Shown here: positions 1 through 8,113 of the stretch, one piece after another | Layout: each line of letters begins with the position of its first letter | Position numbering within the stretch: the stretch's first letter is position 1 | Assembly: GCA_903850425.1 (NCBI GenBank) | Contig: CAINLR010000067.1 | Coordinates: 1 to 33,686 of the forward strand | Direction: 5' to 3' | From: an uncultured Verrucomicrobia subdivision 3 bacterium | GTDB lineage: Bacteria; Verrucomicrobiota; Verrucomicrobiia; Limisphaerales; UBA11358 | DNA length: 33,686 nt | Notes under the pieces: model-generated | What the model was told of the DNA's origin: nothing | The model's database searches: none | What the model saw: only the letters and a program-made list of their open reading frames with translations | Position numbers and translations under genes: made by a program

Positions 1-66
1 GGGGATGGCACCACGGAGACGGGGGACGATTTCTTCCTGCAGAATCCAACCAGCTTGCGGGGACAT
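1..66 (-). CDS. Start of an unidentified minus-strand gene, cut by the window edge
   Basis: Reading the minus strand from position 66 gives ATG and an open frame of 22 codons to the window edge, beginning MSPQAGWILQEEIVPRL. A GGAA-type ribosome site lies just upstream. The residue mix looks like a real protein start, but the fragment is too short to name. It lies left of the tRNA fragment, so it is probably chromosome flanking the island. A competing plus-strand frame is also open here (1-264) but looks like non-coding translation. Confidence 0.45.
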   Translation of the reverse strand, partial: MSPQAGWILQEEIVPRLRGAIP

Positions 67-93
67 GATGATTCCTTTCGGTGGAGGGTTATA

Positions 94-130
94 AACGAAA
101 AATCCCCGGCACTTGAAAAGCGCCGGGGAT
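94..130 (-). terminator. Terminator-like hairpin ahead of the left-edge gene
   Basis: The arms ATCCCCGGC (102-110) and GCCGGGGAT (122-130) are perfect 9-bp complements around an 11-nt loop. On the minus strand the stem is followed by TTTTTCGTTT, as in an intrinsic terminator. It sits only about 30 nt upstream of the start codon at 66. It either ends transcription coming from the former tRNA-Ser gene or acts as an attenuator in the leader of the left-edge gene. Confidence 0.5.
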
Positions 131-428
131 GTGACAGGGACACGGGGTCTCTATCAAAACTTCATAACACAAAAGGCGGGGGCTGTTGCAAGGAACACAG
201 TTCCAGGCATCGCTTTGACTTCAGCACAGGCGGGGAGGGAGACCGCCGGCTAAATCTCGATTAATGTTTAATCCAAATCAACATTGCAAGGGGTGCGCGA
301 CTGGCTATTAACTACAATGCACAATGGTGAGTATTTGAACTTTTCGCACACAGTTTACACACAGTTGCTGAGGAAAAACAGGCAGAAAATCCCTTTGAAA
401 GCTTTAATTTATTGGGAATTAGTGAAAG
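131..428. other. Non-coding interval left of the att site
   Basis: I see no convincing gene here. On the minus strand there is a short frame ending ...GTVFLATAPAFCVMKF just before the terminator-like hairpin at 94-130; it could be a leader peptide or chance. No known riboswitch consensus was recognised. Confidence 0.4.
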
Positions 429-470
429 TGGCGGAGAGAGGGGGATTCGAACCCCCGATACCACTCCGCC
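429..470 (-). other. 3' fragment of tRNA-Ser, probable attachment site
   Basis: Read on the minus strand, this is the T-arm GGGGGTTCGAATCCCCC followed by acceptor strand TCTCTCCG and CCA. That matches the 3' end of bacterial tRNA-Ser. The bases before the T-arm end in GGTATC, fitting part of a long variable arm, but no anticodon arm or 5' half follows at higher coordinates. A truncated tRNA 3' end about 110 bp from an integrase start is the usual att scar of a tRNA-targeting island. The intact tRNA-Ser should lie at the far end of the island, outside this window. Confidence 0.75.
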
Positions 471-577
471 TTGTAAATATGCTGTTTTGTTGGCTTTCTG
501 ACACTTAAAAACTTGCTGGACACCCGCAAATGTTGCCATTATTGTTGCCACTGAAACCTTAACCAAAGGCATTTTTT

Positions 578-1741
578 ATGGCATCGCTCCGCAAAAAAGA
601 TCGTTCACCGTTCTACTTCGCGTGCTACACCCTGCCGGATGGCCGACGCACGCAACGCTCCACCGGCACCGCCGACCGGCGCAAGGCTCTGACCATCGCC
701 CTCAAATATGAGGACGCCGCCCGCGAAGCGTCAGCCGGACGCTTCGTGGAATCGCGTGCCCGGAAAGTTATCGCAGACATTTACTCGCTCGCCAATACCG
801 AAGTTTTGCCAAATTCCTCCACCCGCGCCTTTCTGAAGGTCTGGCTCGACCGCAAGTCGCTGGAGGCCGACGAGGGCACGCACTCACGCTACACCGGCGT
901 CGTCACCCAATTCCTTGAACACATCAAGCACAAGGCCGGCGCGGACATCAAGAAGGTCACGGCGTCGGATATTGCCGGTTTCCGGGATGCCGCCGCGCAA
1001 CGGCTGTCCGTGGGCACGTCCAACCTGATGTTGAAGATTCTCCGGTCGGTGTTCGCCACCGCCCGCCGCGAAGGTTTGATGGACGATAATCCCGCCGAGC
1101 GCGTGATGATCTTGAAACGCAAAAAGGATGCCATTGAACGCCGTCCATTCACCATGCCGGAATTAAAACGCATCTTGGAAAAAGCGGATGATGAATGGCG
1201 CGGCATGATTCTGTTCGGTCTCTACACCGGCCAACGGCTGGGCGACATTGCGTCGTTGACCTGGCAGAACATTGACCTGTCCCGCGAAGAAATCCGGCTC
1301 ACCACCGGCAAGACGGGCCGGCGGCAGATTCTACCGCTCGTCGGGCCGCTGCTCAAATTTGTGGAAAAACTTCCGGCCGGTGACGATCCGGCCGCTCCCC
1401 TGTTCCCCCGCGCCCACGGCATTTTGCAGCGGCAAGGCCGCGCCGGGAATCTGAGCAACCAGTTTCACAAGATTCTGGTGGATGCCGGCTACGCCACCAA
1501 ACGGAGCCATCATAAAACCAAGGATGGGAAAGGCCGCAACGCCGCGCGTGAACAGAATGAAATCAGCTTTCACTCGTTGCGGCACACGGCGACCACGTTG
1601 CTCAAGTCCGCTGGTGTCTCGGACGCGGTGGCGCGGGAATTCATCGGCCATGATTCGCCGACGGTGTCCAAGCATTACACGCACATTCCAACGGACACCT
1701 TGCGGCAGGCGGCGAACAAGCTGCCAGACGTGTTCAATTAA
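578..1741 (+). CDS. Tyrosine recombinase / island integrase
   Basis: A 387-aa phage-type integrase that would insert and excise the island at the adjacent tRNA-Ser. The N-terminal 60 residues look like an arm-type DNA-binding domain, residues about 75-180 fit the SAM-like core-binding domain, and the rest is the catalytic domain. All catalytic residues are visible: R220 in LYTGQRLGD, K245 in TTGKTGRRQ, H332 and R335 in FHSLRHT, H358 in IGHDSP, and nucleophile Y367 in SKHYTH. Full length, so probably active. The start is the ATG at 578, 8 nt after an AAAGG site. It is transcribed away from the tRNA fragment and converges with the kinase gene 27 bp downstream. Confidence 0.95.
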   Translation: MASLRKKDRSPFYFACYTLPDGRRTQRSTGTADRRKALTIALKYEDAAREASAGRFVESRARKVIADIYSLANTEVLPNSSTRAFLKVWLDRKSLEADEGTHSRYTGVVTQFLEHIKHKAGADIKKVTASDIAGFRDAAAQRLSVGTSNLMLKILRSVFATARREGLMDDNPAERVMILKRKKDAIERRPFTMPELKRILEKADDEWRGMILFGLYTGQRLGDIASLTWQNIDLSREEIRLTTGKTGRRQILPLVGPLLKFVEKLPAGDDPAAPLFPRAHGILQRQGRAGNLSNQFHKILVDAGYATKRSHHKTKDGKGRNAAREQNEISFHSLRHTATTLLKSAGVSDAVAREFIGHDSPTVSKHYTHIPTDTLRQAANKLPDVFN

Positions 1742-1768
1742 CCGGATGCGCCGGGGCTTCCGGCGGTG

Positions 1769-4618
1769 TCACTGGCGCAAACGTTTAGCCTCTTGGAGGC
1801 AAGCCATCGCTTCGGATTGCTTGCCGATGGCGAGCAGGGCACAGCCTTTGTTGTTCCAAGCGCTGGCATCGCGTGGATCGAGGGCAATGGCCCGGTCAAA
1901 GCAGACGACAGCCTCCTGCCCGCGTTTCAAAGCAAGCAAAGCCGCGCCTTTGTTGCTCCAAATGATTGCGTTACCGACCGGGTTGAGGGCGAGACCCTTC
2001 TCGTAGCAGTTGATTGCCTCGGTGTTATTGCCTTCCTGCTGATACACTGAACCAAGCCGGAAATACCATTCAGCGTGCGCCGTTCGACAACGCGCCATGT
2101 GGCCGGCGGCGCTCGCGTCGCCCATCTTCTCCGCCTGTTGAAAGCAATCCATTGCGTCCCGGAAACGCTCCATTGAAAGGAGGGCAAGTCCTTTCAGAAT
2201 CCAGAGTGGGGGAAAATACGGATTGATCTCCAGCGCACGGTCGCAACATTTGACGACATCCTGATGACGCCCAAGGAACCCGATTGAGTGGCCCATGTTG
2301 AACCAAGCAGCCGCGTTTTTTGGATCGAGTCTGAGACCGGTCTCGTAACATGAAACCGCTTCTGCGTGCTTGCCCATTTTCGCCAAGCCTGCGCCTTTTG
2401 AAAAATACTCCTGTGCGCCATCCGCGTTTGCTGCCGACGCTCCAAGATGATCTCCGTCGGTTTTCAAAAGTCTCCGGCATTGCTCGACGGAACTGGCGGC
2501 CTCTGGGTGTCCGAGTTCTTGCGCTTGCTGAAAACAAACGAGTGCATCCTGATAACGCTCCTGTGCGGCGAACGCATTTGCTTTGTTGAACCATGTCTTT
2601 ACATCGTGCGGGTCAAGCGCCAGCGCCTTGTCGTAGGATGCAACCGCCTCGTCCAGCCTGCCGAGCGCTTTTAGTGCAACACCTCGGTTGCACCAAGATT
2701 TCATGTTCTTTGGATTAAGTGCGACGGCTCGGTTAAAGCACAGAAGCGCTTCTTCCAATTCTTTATTTTGCCAATGCTGGTGCGCTTTGTTGGTCCAGAT
2801 TTCCTCACAAGCTAATCTGCCTTCGACAGCCGGAAGTTTATTCAACTTGTCGCACGCTGCGATCGCTTCCTCATACCGCCCTTGGTCAACCAAAGTCTGC
2901 ACCAAGCAGACCAACGCCTTTTCGTCGGTTGAATCCCATTCGAGTGCCTCATTCAGCGCGTCTATTTGTCCGGCAATGTCTCCGGTTGCCAAGCGGCACT
3001 GGGCGAGAATGAGCCACGAATTGGCGTTCTCGGGGTTGAGCGCCAGCACTTGCTCAAAACATGGAATTGCTTCGGCGTAACGCTCCAAGGCTGCAAGGGC
3101 CACGGCTTTTCTGTCCAAAGCCACTATGAGTCGTGGATTGATGGCGAGTGCTCGTTCGAAACTCTCTAGCGCTTCGACATCCCGGTTCAGGCCAAGGAGT
3201 GAAAGTCCACGATTGTGCCACCCGTTTGCTAACCTGGGGTCAATCACCAAGGCTTGGTCGTAGCAATTCAACGCCTCCTCGTGACGCTCCAACTTGGTGA
3301 AAACGTTGCCTCGCCCTTGCCATGCCTCTGCATATTGGGGTTCGGAGGACAGGGCGCGATCGTAACACCGTAGGGCTTCCTGATGATTCCCGCGAACCAT
3401 CAATTCGCGGGCTTTGTTGTCGAGGGCCATGGCGAATCGTGGATTCTTGGCAATCGCTTGATCGTAGCAGCGAATCGCCTCATCGCCTCGGCCAAGAGCA
3501 CTGAGCGCGCTGCCTTTGTTGTTCCAGATTTGTGCAGCACTTGGATCAATTGCGAGAGCCGCGTCGTAACAACGAATCGCTTCATCATGTCGTCCAAGTG
3601 CGGCAAGCGATCCGCCCTTGTTATTCCAAAATGTCGCGGTCTTTTCTCCAACTCTTGGAATTTGGAATCTCCGTCCTGCCCTTTGCTCATAGAGCGGTTG
3701 CAAGTCATCGCGCAACTCTTGGAAGCTGCCGTAGCGATTCTGCGGGTTCGGATGCAGGCAACGATTGATTATTGATGCAATCGGTCCGTCCACCAAAGGG
3801 GCTCGCCCACACATCTGTTGTTCGCATGTGCCCTTTAGGTAAGCTTCGTAATCTCCTCGCCACGGCACTGCGAACGGTGGCGTTGGATTTCGCATGGCCA
3901 TTTGCCATAGCACCAACCCAAAGCTGTAGATATCGCTGCGAATACCTGCTCCATCTCGGCGATAAACTTCGGGGGGCATGTATCCTGGCGTGCCACACCT
4001 CGCCTTGCCTTCAGCTTCGACAAAGCTGAAATGAAAGCCGACGCCAGCGCCACCCGTTACAGCAGGATCGCCTTGCTTACTCGCGCCATGCCAGGCGGAC
4101 TGCGCGGCTAGTGCCAAGCCAAAGTCGCTAATTTTGAGTGTCCCATCTTGGGAAATCAGAATATTGCCGGGCTTGATGTCGCGATGGCATTTAATGCCGC
4201 GCGACTGCGCGTGTTCCATGCCGAGACAGAATTGGATTCCCCATTCCAGTGCTTGATTCGTGTCCAAGGAACGATCTGGCTGAACCAAATGGTCAGCCAA
4301 AGTCACCCGACCTTTTGAATCGGCGGCGATGTGTTCCATCAAAACGAACAAACGTCCCGAAACTTGTTCGACCCATTGCGCCGCCACGATGCAAGGATGT
4401 TTCTCCAAGTTTACCCACAGTAACGCCTCTTTCTTGAATGCATCTTGCGCTGCTAAATCGGCCATCCGCTCATCAAGAAAGGTCTTCATCGCGAACGCCT
4501 CGCCCGTATTGAGCATCCGAATCAGGTAAACGATGCCGAACCCGCCTTGCCCCAATACGCCATGGATTTCATACTTGCCGTTGAAGACATCGCCTTTCTT
4601 GTAGCGGCCTGCGTTCAT
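1769..4618 (-). CDS. Hanks-type Ser/Thr protein kinase fused to a long TPR array
   Basis: A 949-aa protein. Residues about 14-290 are a complete eukaryotic-like kinase: glycine loop GQGGFGIVY (23-31), ATP lysine K45, catalytic HRD with D147, DFG with D165, and GTPGYMPPE (209-217). An insert rich in Gly/Ala/Ser lies between DFG and the P+1 loop. From about residue 330 to the end there are at least 14 tetratricopeptide units, with the recurring pattern W-N-N-K-G-x-A-L-x-x-L-G-R-x-x-E-A. No membrane segment or PASTA domain is evident, so it is probably cytoplasmic, and the TPR array is likely a sensor or partner-binding surface. Its ATG overlaps the stop of the Clp gene by 4 nt, so the two are translationally coupled. 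Substrate unknown; phosphorylation of the Clp or PLD partner is a guess. Confidence 0.93.
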   Translation of the reverse strand: MNAGRYKKGDVFNGKYEIHGVLGQGGFGIVYLIRMLNTGEAFAMKTFLDERMADLAAQDAFKKEALLWVNLEKHPCIVAAQWVEQVSGRLFVLMEHIAADSKGRVTLADHLVQPDRSLDTNQALEWGIQFCLGMEHAQSRGIKCHRDIKPGNILISQDGTLKISDFGLALAAQSAWHGASKQGDPAVTGGAGVGFHFSFVEAEGKARCGTPGYMPPEVYRRDGAGIRSDIYSFGLVLWQMAMRNPTPPFAVPWRGDYEAYLKGTCEQQMCGRAPLVDGPIASIINRCLHPNPQNRYGSFQELRDDLQPLYEQRAGRRFQIPRVGEKTATFWNNKGGSLAALGRHDEAIRCYDAALAIDPSAAQIWNNKGSALSALGRGDEAIRCYDQAIAKNPRFAMALDNKARELMVRGNHQEALRCYDRALSSEPQYAEAWQGRGNVFTKLERHEEALNCYDQALVIDPRLANGWHNRGLSLLGLNRDVEALESFERALAINPRLIVALDRKAVALAALERYAEAIPCFEQVLALNPENANSWLILAQCRLATGDIAGQIDALNEALEWDSTDEKALVCLVQTLVDQGRYEEAIAACDKLNKLPAVEGRLACEEIWTNKAHQHWQNKELEEALLCFNRAVALNPKNMKSWCNRGVALKALGRLDEAVASYDKALALDPHDVKTWFNKANAFAAQERYQDALVCFQQAQELGHPEAASSVEQCRRLLKTDGDHLGASAANADGAQEYFSKGAGLAKMGKHAEAVSCYETGLRLDPKNAAAWFNMGHSIGFLGRHQDVVKCCDRALEINPYFPPLWILKGLALLSMERFRDAMDCFQQAEKMGDASAAGHMARCRTAHAEWYFRLGSVYQQEGNNTEAINCYEKGLALNPVGNAIIWSNKGAALLALKRGQEAVVCFDRAIALDPRDASAWNNKGCALLAIGKQSEAMACLQEAKRLRQ

Positions 4619-6930
4619 AACGCTCCCTTGTGTTTAATTTCAAAAGTGAGTGCCTCGGCCCTCAAGCCGACAACAACTTGATCTCCTGATTTGATTTCTG
4701 CCCGCACCAACATGGCGGCAAGCGGATTTTCCACGGCCTGCTCAATCGTGCGGCGCATGGGCCGGGCACCGAGTGATGGGTCGCGGTCTTGGGCACAAAT
4801 CCATGCGACCGCCTCCGGTGTGATTGTAAGTTCAATGTCTTGTGCGGTCAGCCGTTCTTTGACTTGGCCGAGCATCAACTCAGCAATCTTTGCCACATCA
4901 CCGCTGGACAGCGGATTGAAGGCCACGACCGCGTCGAGCCGGTTGAAAAATTCCGGGCGAAATGCGCTACGGACGGCCTGCTCCGGGTTTGGCGGCGGCT
5001 CGACGCCGCCGACTTGACCGAAACCCATTGCCGGGCGAGACCGAGTCTGGCCCAAGTTTGACGTGAGAATGAAAAGGGCATTGGATGCGTCGGCGGTGCG
5101 GCCTTTGGCATCTGTCAGCCGGCCATCGTCAAATACCTGGAGGAATAAATTGAGGACATCCGGGTGCGCCTTTTCAACTTCATCCAGAAGCACGACGCAA
5201 TACGGGGTGCGACGCAGTGGCCCGGATAACTGCCCTTCTTCATCGTGGCCGACGTAGCCCGGCGGCGAACCGATGAGCCGCGAGACGGTGTGTTTCTCCA
5301 TGAACTCGCTCATGTCAATCCGCAGCATGGCGCGTTCGCTATCGAACAAAAATGACGCCGTGGCCTTGGCCAACTCGGTCTTGCCGGTGCCGGTTGGCCC
5401 GGTGAAAAGGAGCACGGCTACTGGCCGATTGGGGGCTTTCAATCCGGCACGAGCGCGCTGGACTGCCTGCGCGACTGATTCACAGGCTTTGTCCTGACCG
5501 ATAACCCGGCGTTTGAGCTGGTCTGCCATGCCGACAAGGCGCTCGCGCTCGCCTTCATTCATTTGTGCGAGCGGAATCCCGGTCTTCTCGGCGACCGCCT
5601 GGCGGATGACGTCAACCGTCACGACTGCGGCCTCGATTTTGTCCCCCGGCTGCGCGCTGAGGATGGGGACGGCAATCCGCGCACACGCCTCGTCGAGCAC
5701 GTCCACGGCTTTGTCTGGTAGTCGCCGGTCACGCATAAAGCGGATGCTCAAGGCAACGGCGGCCTGAATCGCCTCCGGCGCAATCGTGACGCTGTGTTTT
5801 TCCTCGAACCGCTTCAAATAACCGTTGGTGAGGATTTCAACCGCTTCGTCGGCGGTCGGTTCGCTGACGGTGATGGGTTGGAAACGGCGTTCCAGCGCCG
5901 CGTCCCGCTCAATGTATTTCCGATACTCGGCCTGTGTGGTCGCGCCGATGCACCGCAACTCGCCGCGCGCCAGTGCCGGCTTCATAATGTTTGCGGCGTC
6001 CAATGGGCCGCTGCCCGCGCCTGCGCCCACGAGGGAATGGATTTCATCAATGAATAAAATCACGTCCGGAGACGCGGCGACTTCGCGGAGTATTCCTTGC
6101 ATCCGAGCCTCGAAATCTCCGCGTGATGATGCACCCGCCACCAGATCGGCGACGTTAAGTTGCACGAGGCGCTTGCCGGCGAGCGCGGCATCTTTGTTTT
6201 GCGCGATGCGCCACGCCAAGCCCTCGACGATGGCCGTTTTGCCGACGCCGGCGTCGCCCAAAAGGAGCGGGTTGCTTTTCGTCTCGCGACTGAGGGCGCG
6301 GATAATTTGCAGCAATTCGTCCCGGCGCCCGATGCACGGTGAAATTTTGCCATCGCGTGCCAGTTGCGTTAGGTCTTTGCCAAAATGTTGCAGGAAGCTG
6401 GCTGCCGCAGGCTGTTGTGGTGAGGGAGAGGCGGCAATCCAATTAAGAATCGCTTTCTTCATTGTTTCTGCCCCCGGAGTTTTTTCTGCCAATGCCGCAG
6501 CAATCGCGGATGACGGCGTTTCGATGAGGGCGAATAGCAGATGGAGCGAAGTGACTATCGGCATATTCGCCGCGAGTTTGCCCGCCCGTTCAAATATAAG
6601 TCTGCTGGCCGGCGACCGGCTGATTTTCTTCCGGCCCTTGTCGGTGTGCTTCCCGTCACCTAATTGTTTGCGAACTTCCCGATATAATGCAACCCGGTCG
6701 CAGCCTGTCTGCTGAAAAACTGCGGCCACCGCTTCAGCCTCAAGTTTCATGACCGCCGCCGCGTCAGGAGAAATTCCGATGTTGTTCCAATCATTCAGCG
6801 ACAGCAGATTGCCGAGTTTGCAGACGCCAATGAATAGATGTTCCGGCTCAATGAACTCATGCCGCGTGCCGGTTACCTCGTTGGCGGCTGTTCGCCAGGC
6901 GTAGTCAAGGCCGATGGAAAAATCAGGCAT
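4615..6930 (-). CDS. ClpA/ClpC-type double AAA+ unfoldase
   Basis: A 771-aa Hsp100 ATPase. It starts with a Clp-N-like region (EPEHLFIG at 29-36). Domain D1 has Walker A GDAGVGKT (225-232) and Walker B ILFIDEIH (291-298); domain D2 has Walker A GPTGTGKT (511-518), Walker B VVLLDEVEKAHP (579-590) and pore loop GYVG (558-561). No ClpB-type coiled-coil middle domain is present. Two details stand out. The D1 pore loop reads SSRGDFEAR where the family normally has KYRGEFEER, so the substrate-gripping Tyr is lost. AMGFG (634-638) sits where ClpA and ClpC carry the tripeptide that docks ClpP. The gene lies 27 bp after the PLD-like gene and overlaps the kinase start, so the three form one operon. It is probably a specialised paralogue, not the housekeeping Clp. 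Confidence 0.92.
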   Translation of the reverse strand: MPDFSIGLDYAWRTAANEVTGTRHEFIEPEHLFIGVCKLGNLLSLNDWNNIGISPDAAAVMKLEAEAVAAVFQQTGCDRVALYREVRKQLGDGKHTDKGRKKISRSPASRLIFERAGKLAANMPIVTSLHLLFALIETPSSAIAAALAEKTPGAETMKKAILNWIAASPSPQQPAAASFLQHFGKDLTQLARDGKISPCIGRRDELLQIIRALSRETKSNPLLLGDAGVGKTAIVEGLAWRIAQNKDAALAGKRLVQLNVADLVAGASSRGDFEARMQGILREVAASPDVILFIDEIHSLVGAGAGSGPLDAANIMKPALARGELRCIGATTQAEYRKYIERDAALERRFQPITVSEPTADEAVEILTNGYLKRFEEKHSVTIAPEAIQAAVALSIRFMRDRRLPDKAVDVLDEACARIAVPILSAQPGDKIEAAVVTVDVIRQAVAEKTGIPLAQMNEGERERLVGMADQLKRRVIGQDKACESVAQAVQRARAGLKAPNRPVAVLLFTGPTGTGKTELAKATASFLFDSERAMLRIDMSEFMEKHTVSRLIGSPPGYVGHDEEGQLSGPLRRTPYCVVLLDEVEKAHPDVLNLFLQVFDDGRLTDAKGRTADASNALFILTSNLGQTRSRPAMGFGQVGGVEPPPNPEQAVRSAFRPEFFNRLDAVVAFNPLSSGDVAKIAELMLGQVKERLTAQDIELTITPEAVAWICAQDRDPSLGARPMRRTIEQAVENPLAAMLVRAEIKSGDQVVVGLRAEALTFEIKHKGAL

Positions 6931-6957
6931 ACAATTTGGTTCGATTATTTAGTCCCG

Positions 6958-7752
6958 TCAGGAAAATATCACTGCGCAACCTGCGATCCAACTTTGAGCA
7001 AAAGCTTTCCTAAGCGCGTCCCGATTTGCCTCGTCCTCTAGCTCACTGATCATGAACGTCTTGCCTCCCGCATCTTTGATTGATGCACCGATGTGCCAGC
7101 ACCGGTGGTTATCAGCAATAATAAATCGGTCATGAAAATCGGCTGTCTTGCGTGCTTCGATTGAAAAATTGGAGAACTGCTTTAGGAACTTACCTCCTTC
7201 TAAAGCAAAATCAGATGGCACTTTTGCGGTCAGGAGCATGACCGCTAGAGTCGGTGCTGACATAGTGGCAAGCATCGTGAAAATCGTGCTGTCGAGGTAT
7301 GGGTCAACGACCGCAATGGTTTGTTTCGCTTCTTGGATGACCTGTTTAATGGCGCGATAGGAATCGTATTCGGTGCCTTGGGTTAAAAACAGTTCGCGAG
7401 TCGGACTTGATCCCGGGACCAGTTTCCCAGCATCAATTTGCCACCCGATTTCGGCCAGCTTGGCGCGGAGTGGCTCCTCAACTTGTGGTCGGCGCTGCAA
7501 GAGATCCTTCGTGAGTATCCATGCAACTCTCAATTGAGTATCTTCGGCGAGTCCTCGGAACGCTTTATCAATCCGGGGACGATATGCCCGGTTGCGAGTC
7601 TTGTTTGAAAAAGCATCATTTCCGAACAGTTCCCAATCAACGGTTATACCCGTTCGGTCAATGAGGGAGACAACGTCCGTGCTGTCGAGATCTAGGACGA
7701 AGGCGAGCAGCGGTGGCCACGGATGCAACTCGGTTGGAATTTGGAAATTCAT
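6958..7752 (-). CDS. PLD-like (HKD-type) protein, first gene of the Clp-kinase operon
   Basis: About 264 aa from the ATG at 7752 (MNFQIPTEL). An ATG at 7770 and a TTG at 7815 are possible longer starts. The C-terminal half has the layout of phospholipase-D superfamily nucleases/phosphodiesterases: a strand VVDPYLDSTIF, then a single catalytic-type motif HDRFIIAD (H207, R209, D214) followed by HIGASIKD. The usual HKD lysine is Arg here. With one motif per chain, activity would need a dimer, as in Nuc-type nucleases. The N-terminal 120 residues are unrecognised. It could be the effector of the operon, cutting nucleic acid or lipid, or the Arg substitution may have turned it into a binding domain. 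Divergent from the small gene at 7890. Confidence 0.75.
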   Translation of the reverse strand: MNFQIPTELHPWPPLLAFVLDLDSTDVVSLIDRTGITVDWELFGNDAFSNKTRNRAYRPRIDKAFRGLAEDTQLRVAWILTKDLLQRRPQVEEPLRAKLAEIGWQIDAGKLVPGSSPTRELFLTQGTEYDSYRAIKQVIQEAKQTIAVVDPYLDSTIFTMLATMSAPTLAVMLLTAKVPSDFALEGGKFLKQFSNFSIEARKTADFHDRFIIADNHRCWHIGASIKDAGGKTFMISELEDEANRDALRKAFAQSWIAGCAVIFS

Positions 7753-7779
7753 GGCATCTAAATTATGCATTTCATAAAT

Positions 7780-7793
7780 CACATCATGATGTG
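7780..7793. promoter_or_regulatory. Perfect 14-bp palindrome upstream of the PLD-Clp-kinase operon
   Basis: CACATCA/TGATGTG is a perfect inverted repeat 28 bp upstream of the ATG at 7752. On the minus strand a TTGCAC at 7803-7798 could be a -35 box just before it, which would place the palindrome in the spacer, a typical repressor position. No regulator gene is obvious in this operon. Confidence 0.4.
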
Positions 7794-7889
7794 CTTGGTG
7801 CAAGGATGCAGCCAAGCGATTCTGGCGGCAAGGTCAGGATCAACATTTTCGGCCTTCAGTCGGGTGACGTTTCGTGGCAAGCTGCAGGC

Positions 7890-8054
7890 ATGGCAACAAA
7901 ATCCAAAAAGAATCCAGCGGCGGTGGCGCTTGGGCGGCTGGGTGGATTGAAGGGCGGGCCGGCGCTGGCGGCGAAAATGACTCCGGCGCAACGCAAAGCT
8001 GCCGGTCGGAAGGCCGCTCTGGCCCGCTGGTCGAAAAAGCCTAAAAAGCCCTAG
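7890..8054 (+). CDS. Small basic AGR-rich protein
   Basis: The ATG at 7890 opens a 54-aa, Lys/Arg/Ala/Gly-rich protein with the motif AVALGRLGGLKGG and the end AAGRKAALARW-SKKPKK. This short pattern recurs in many Verrucomicrobiota, Acidobacteria and other genomes (family knowledge); its function is unknown. The charge suggests nucleic-acid binding. A longer in-frame extension to 7713 exists but is not protein-like and would overlap the PLD gene start. Confidence 0.6.
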   Translation: MATKSKKNPAAVALGRLGGLKGGPALAAKMTPAQRKAAGRKAALARWSKKPKKP

Positions 8055-8061
8055 ATTGTTG

Positions 8062-8090
8062 TTGTTTATGCGCGAGCGGTCGTGCATAAT
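8062..8090 (+). promoter_or_regulatory. Putative sigma-70 promoter of the 8114 gene
   Basis: A -35-like TTGTTT (8062-8067) and a -10-like CATAAT (8085-8090), preceded by TG, are separated by exactly 17 bp. They lie 24 bp upstream of the start codon at 8114, with a GAAAGG ribosome site between. Confidence 0.45.
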
Positions 8091-8113
8091 AACAGCAATA
8101 CGAAAGGCCATTT

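Noticed and set aside
131-428. Riboswitch in front of the left-edge gene
   Set aside because: A terminator-like hairpin is present, but no aptamer consensus that I know was recognised upstream.
5825-6715. 296-aa plus-strand frame inside the Clp gene
   Set aside because: Antisense shadow of a clear AAA+ gene; Ser/Arg/Ala-rich translation.
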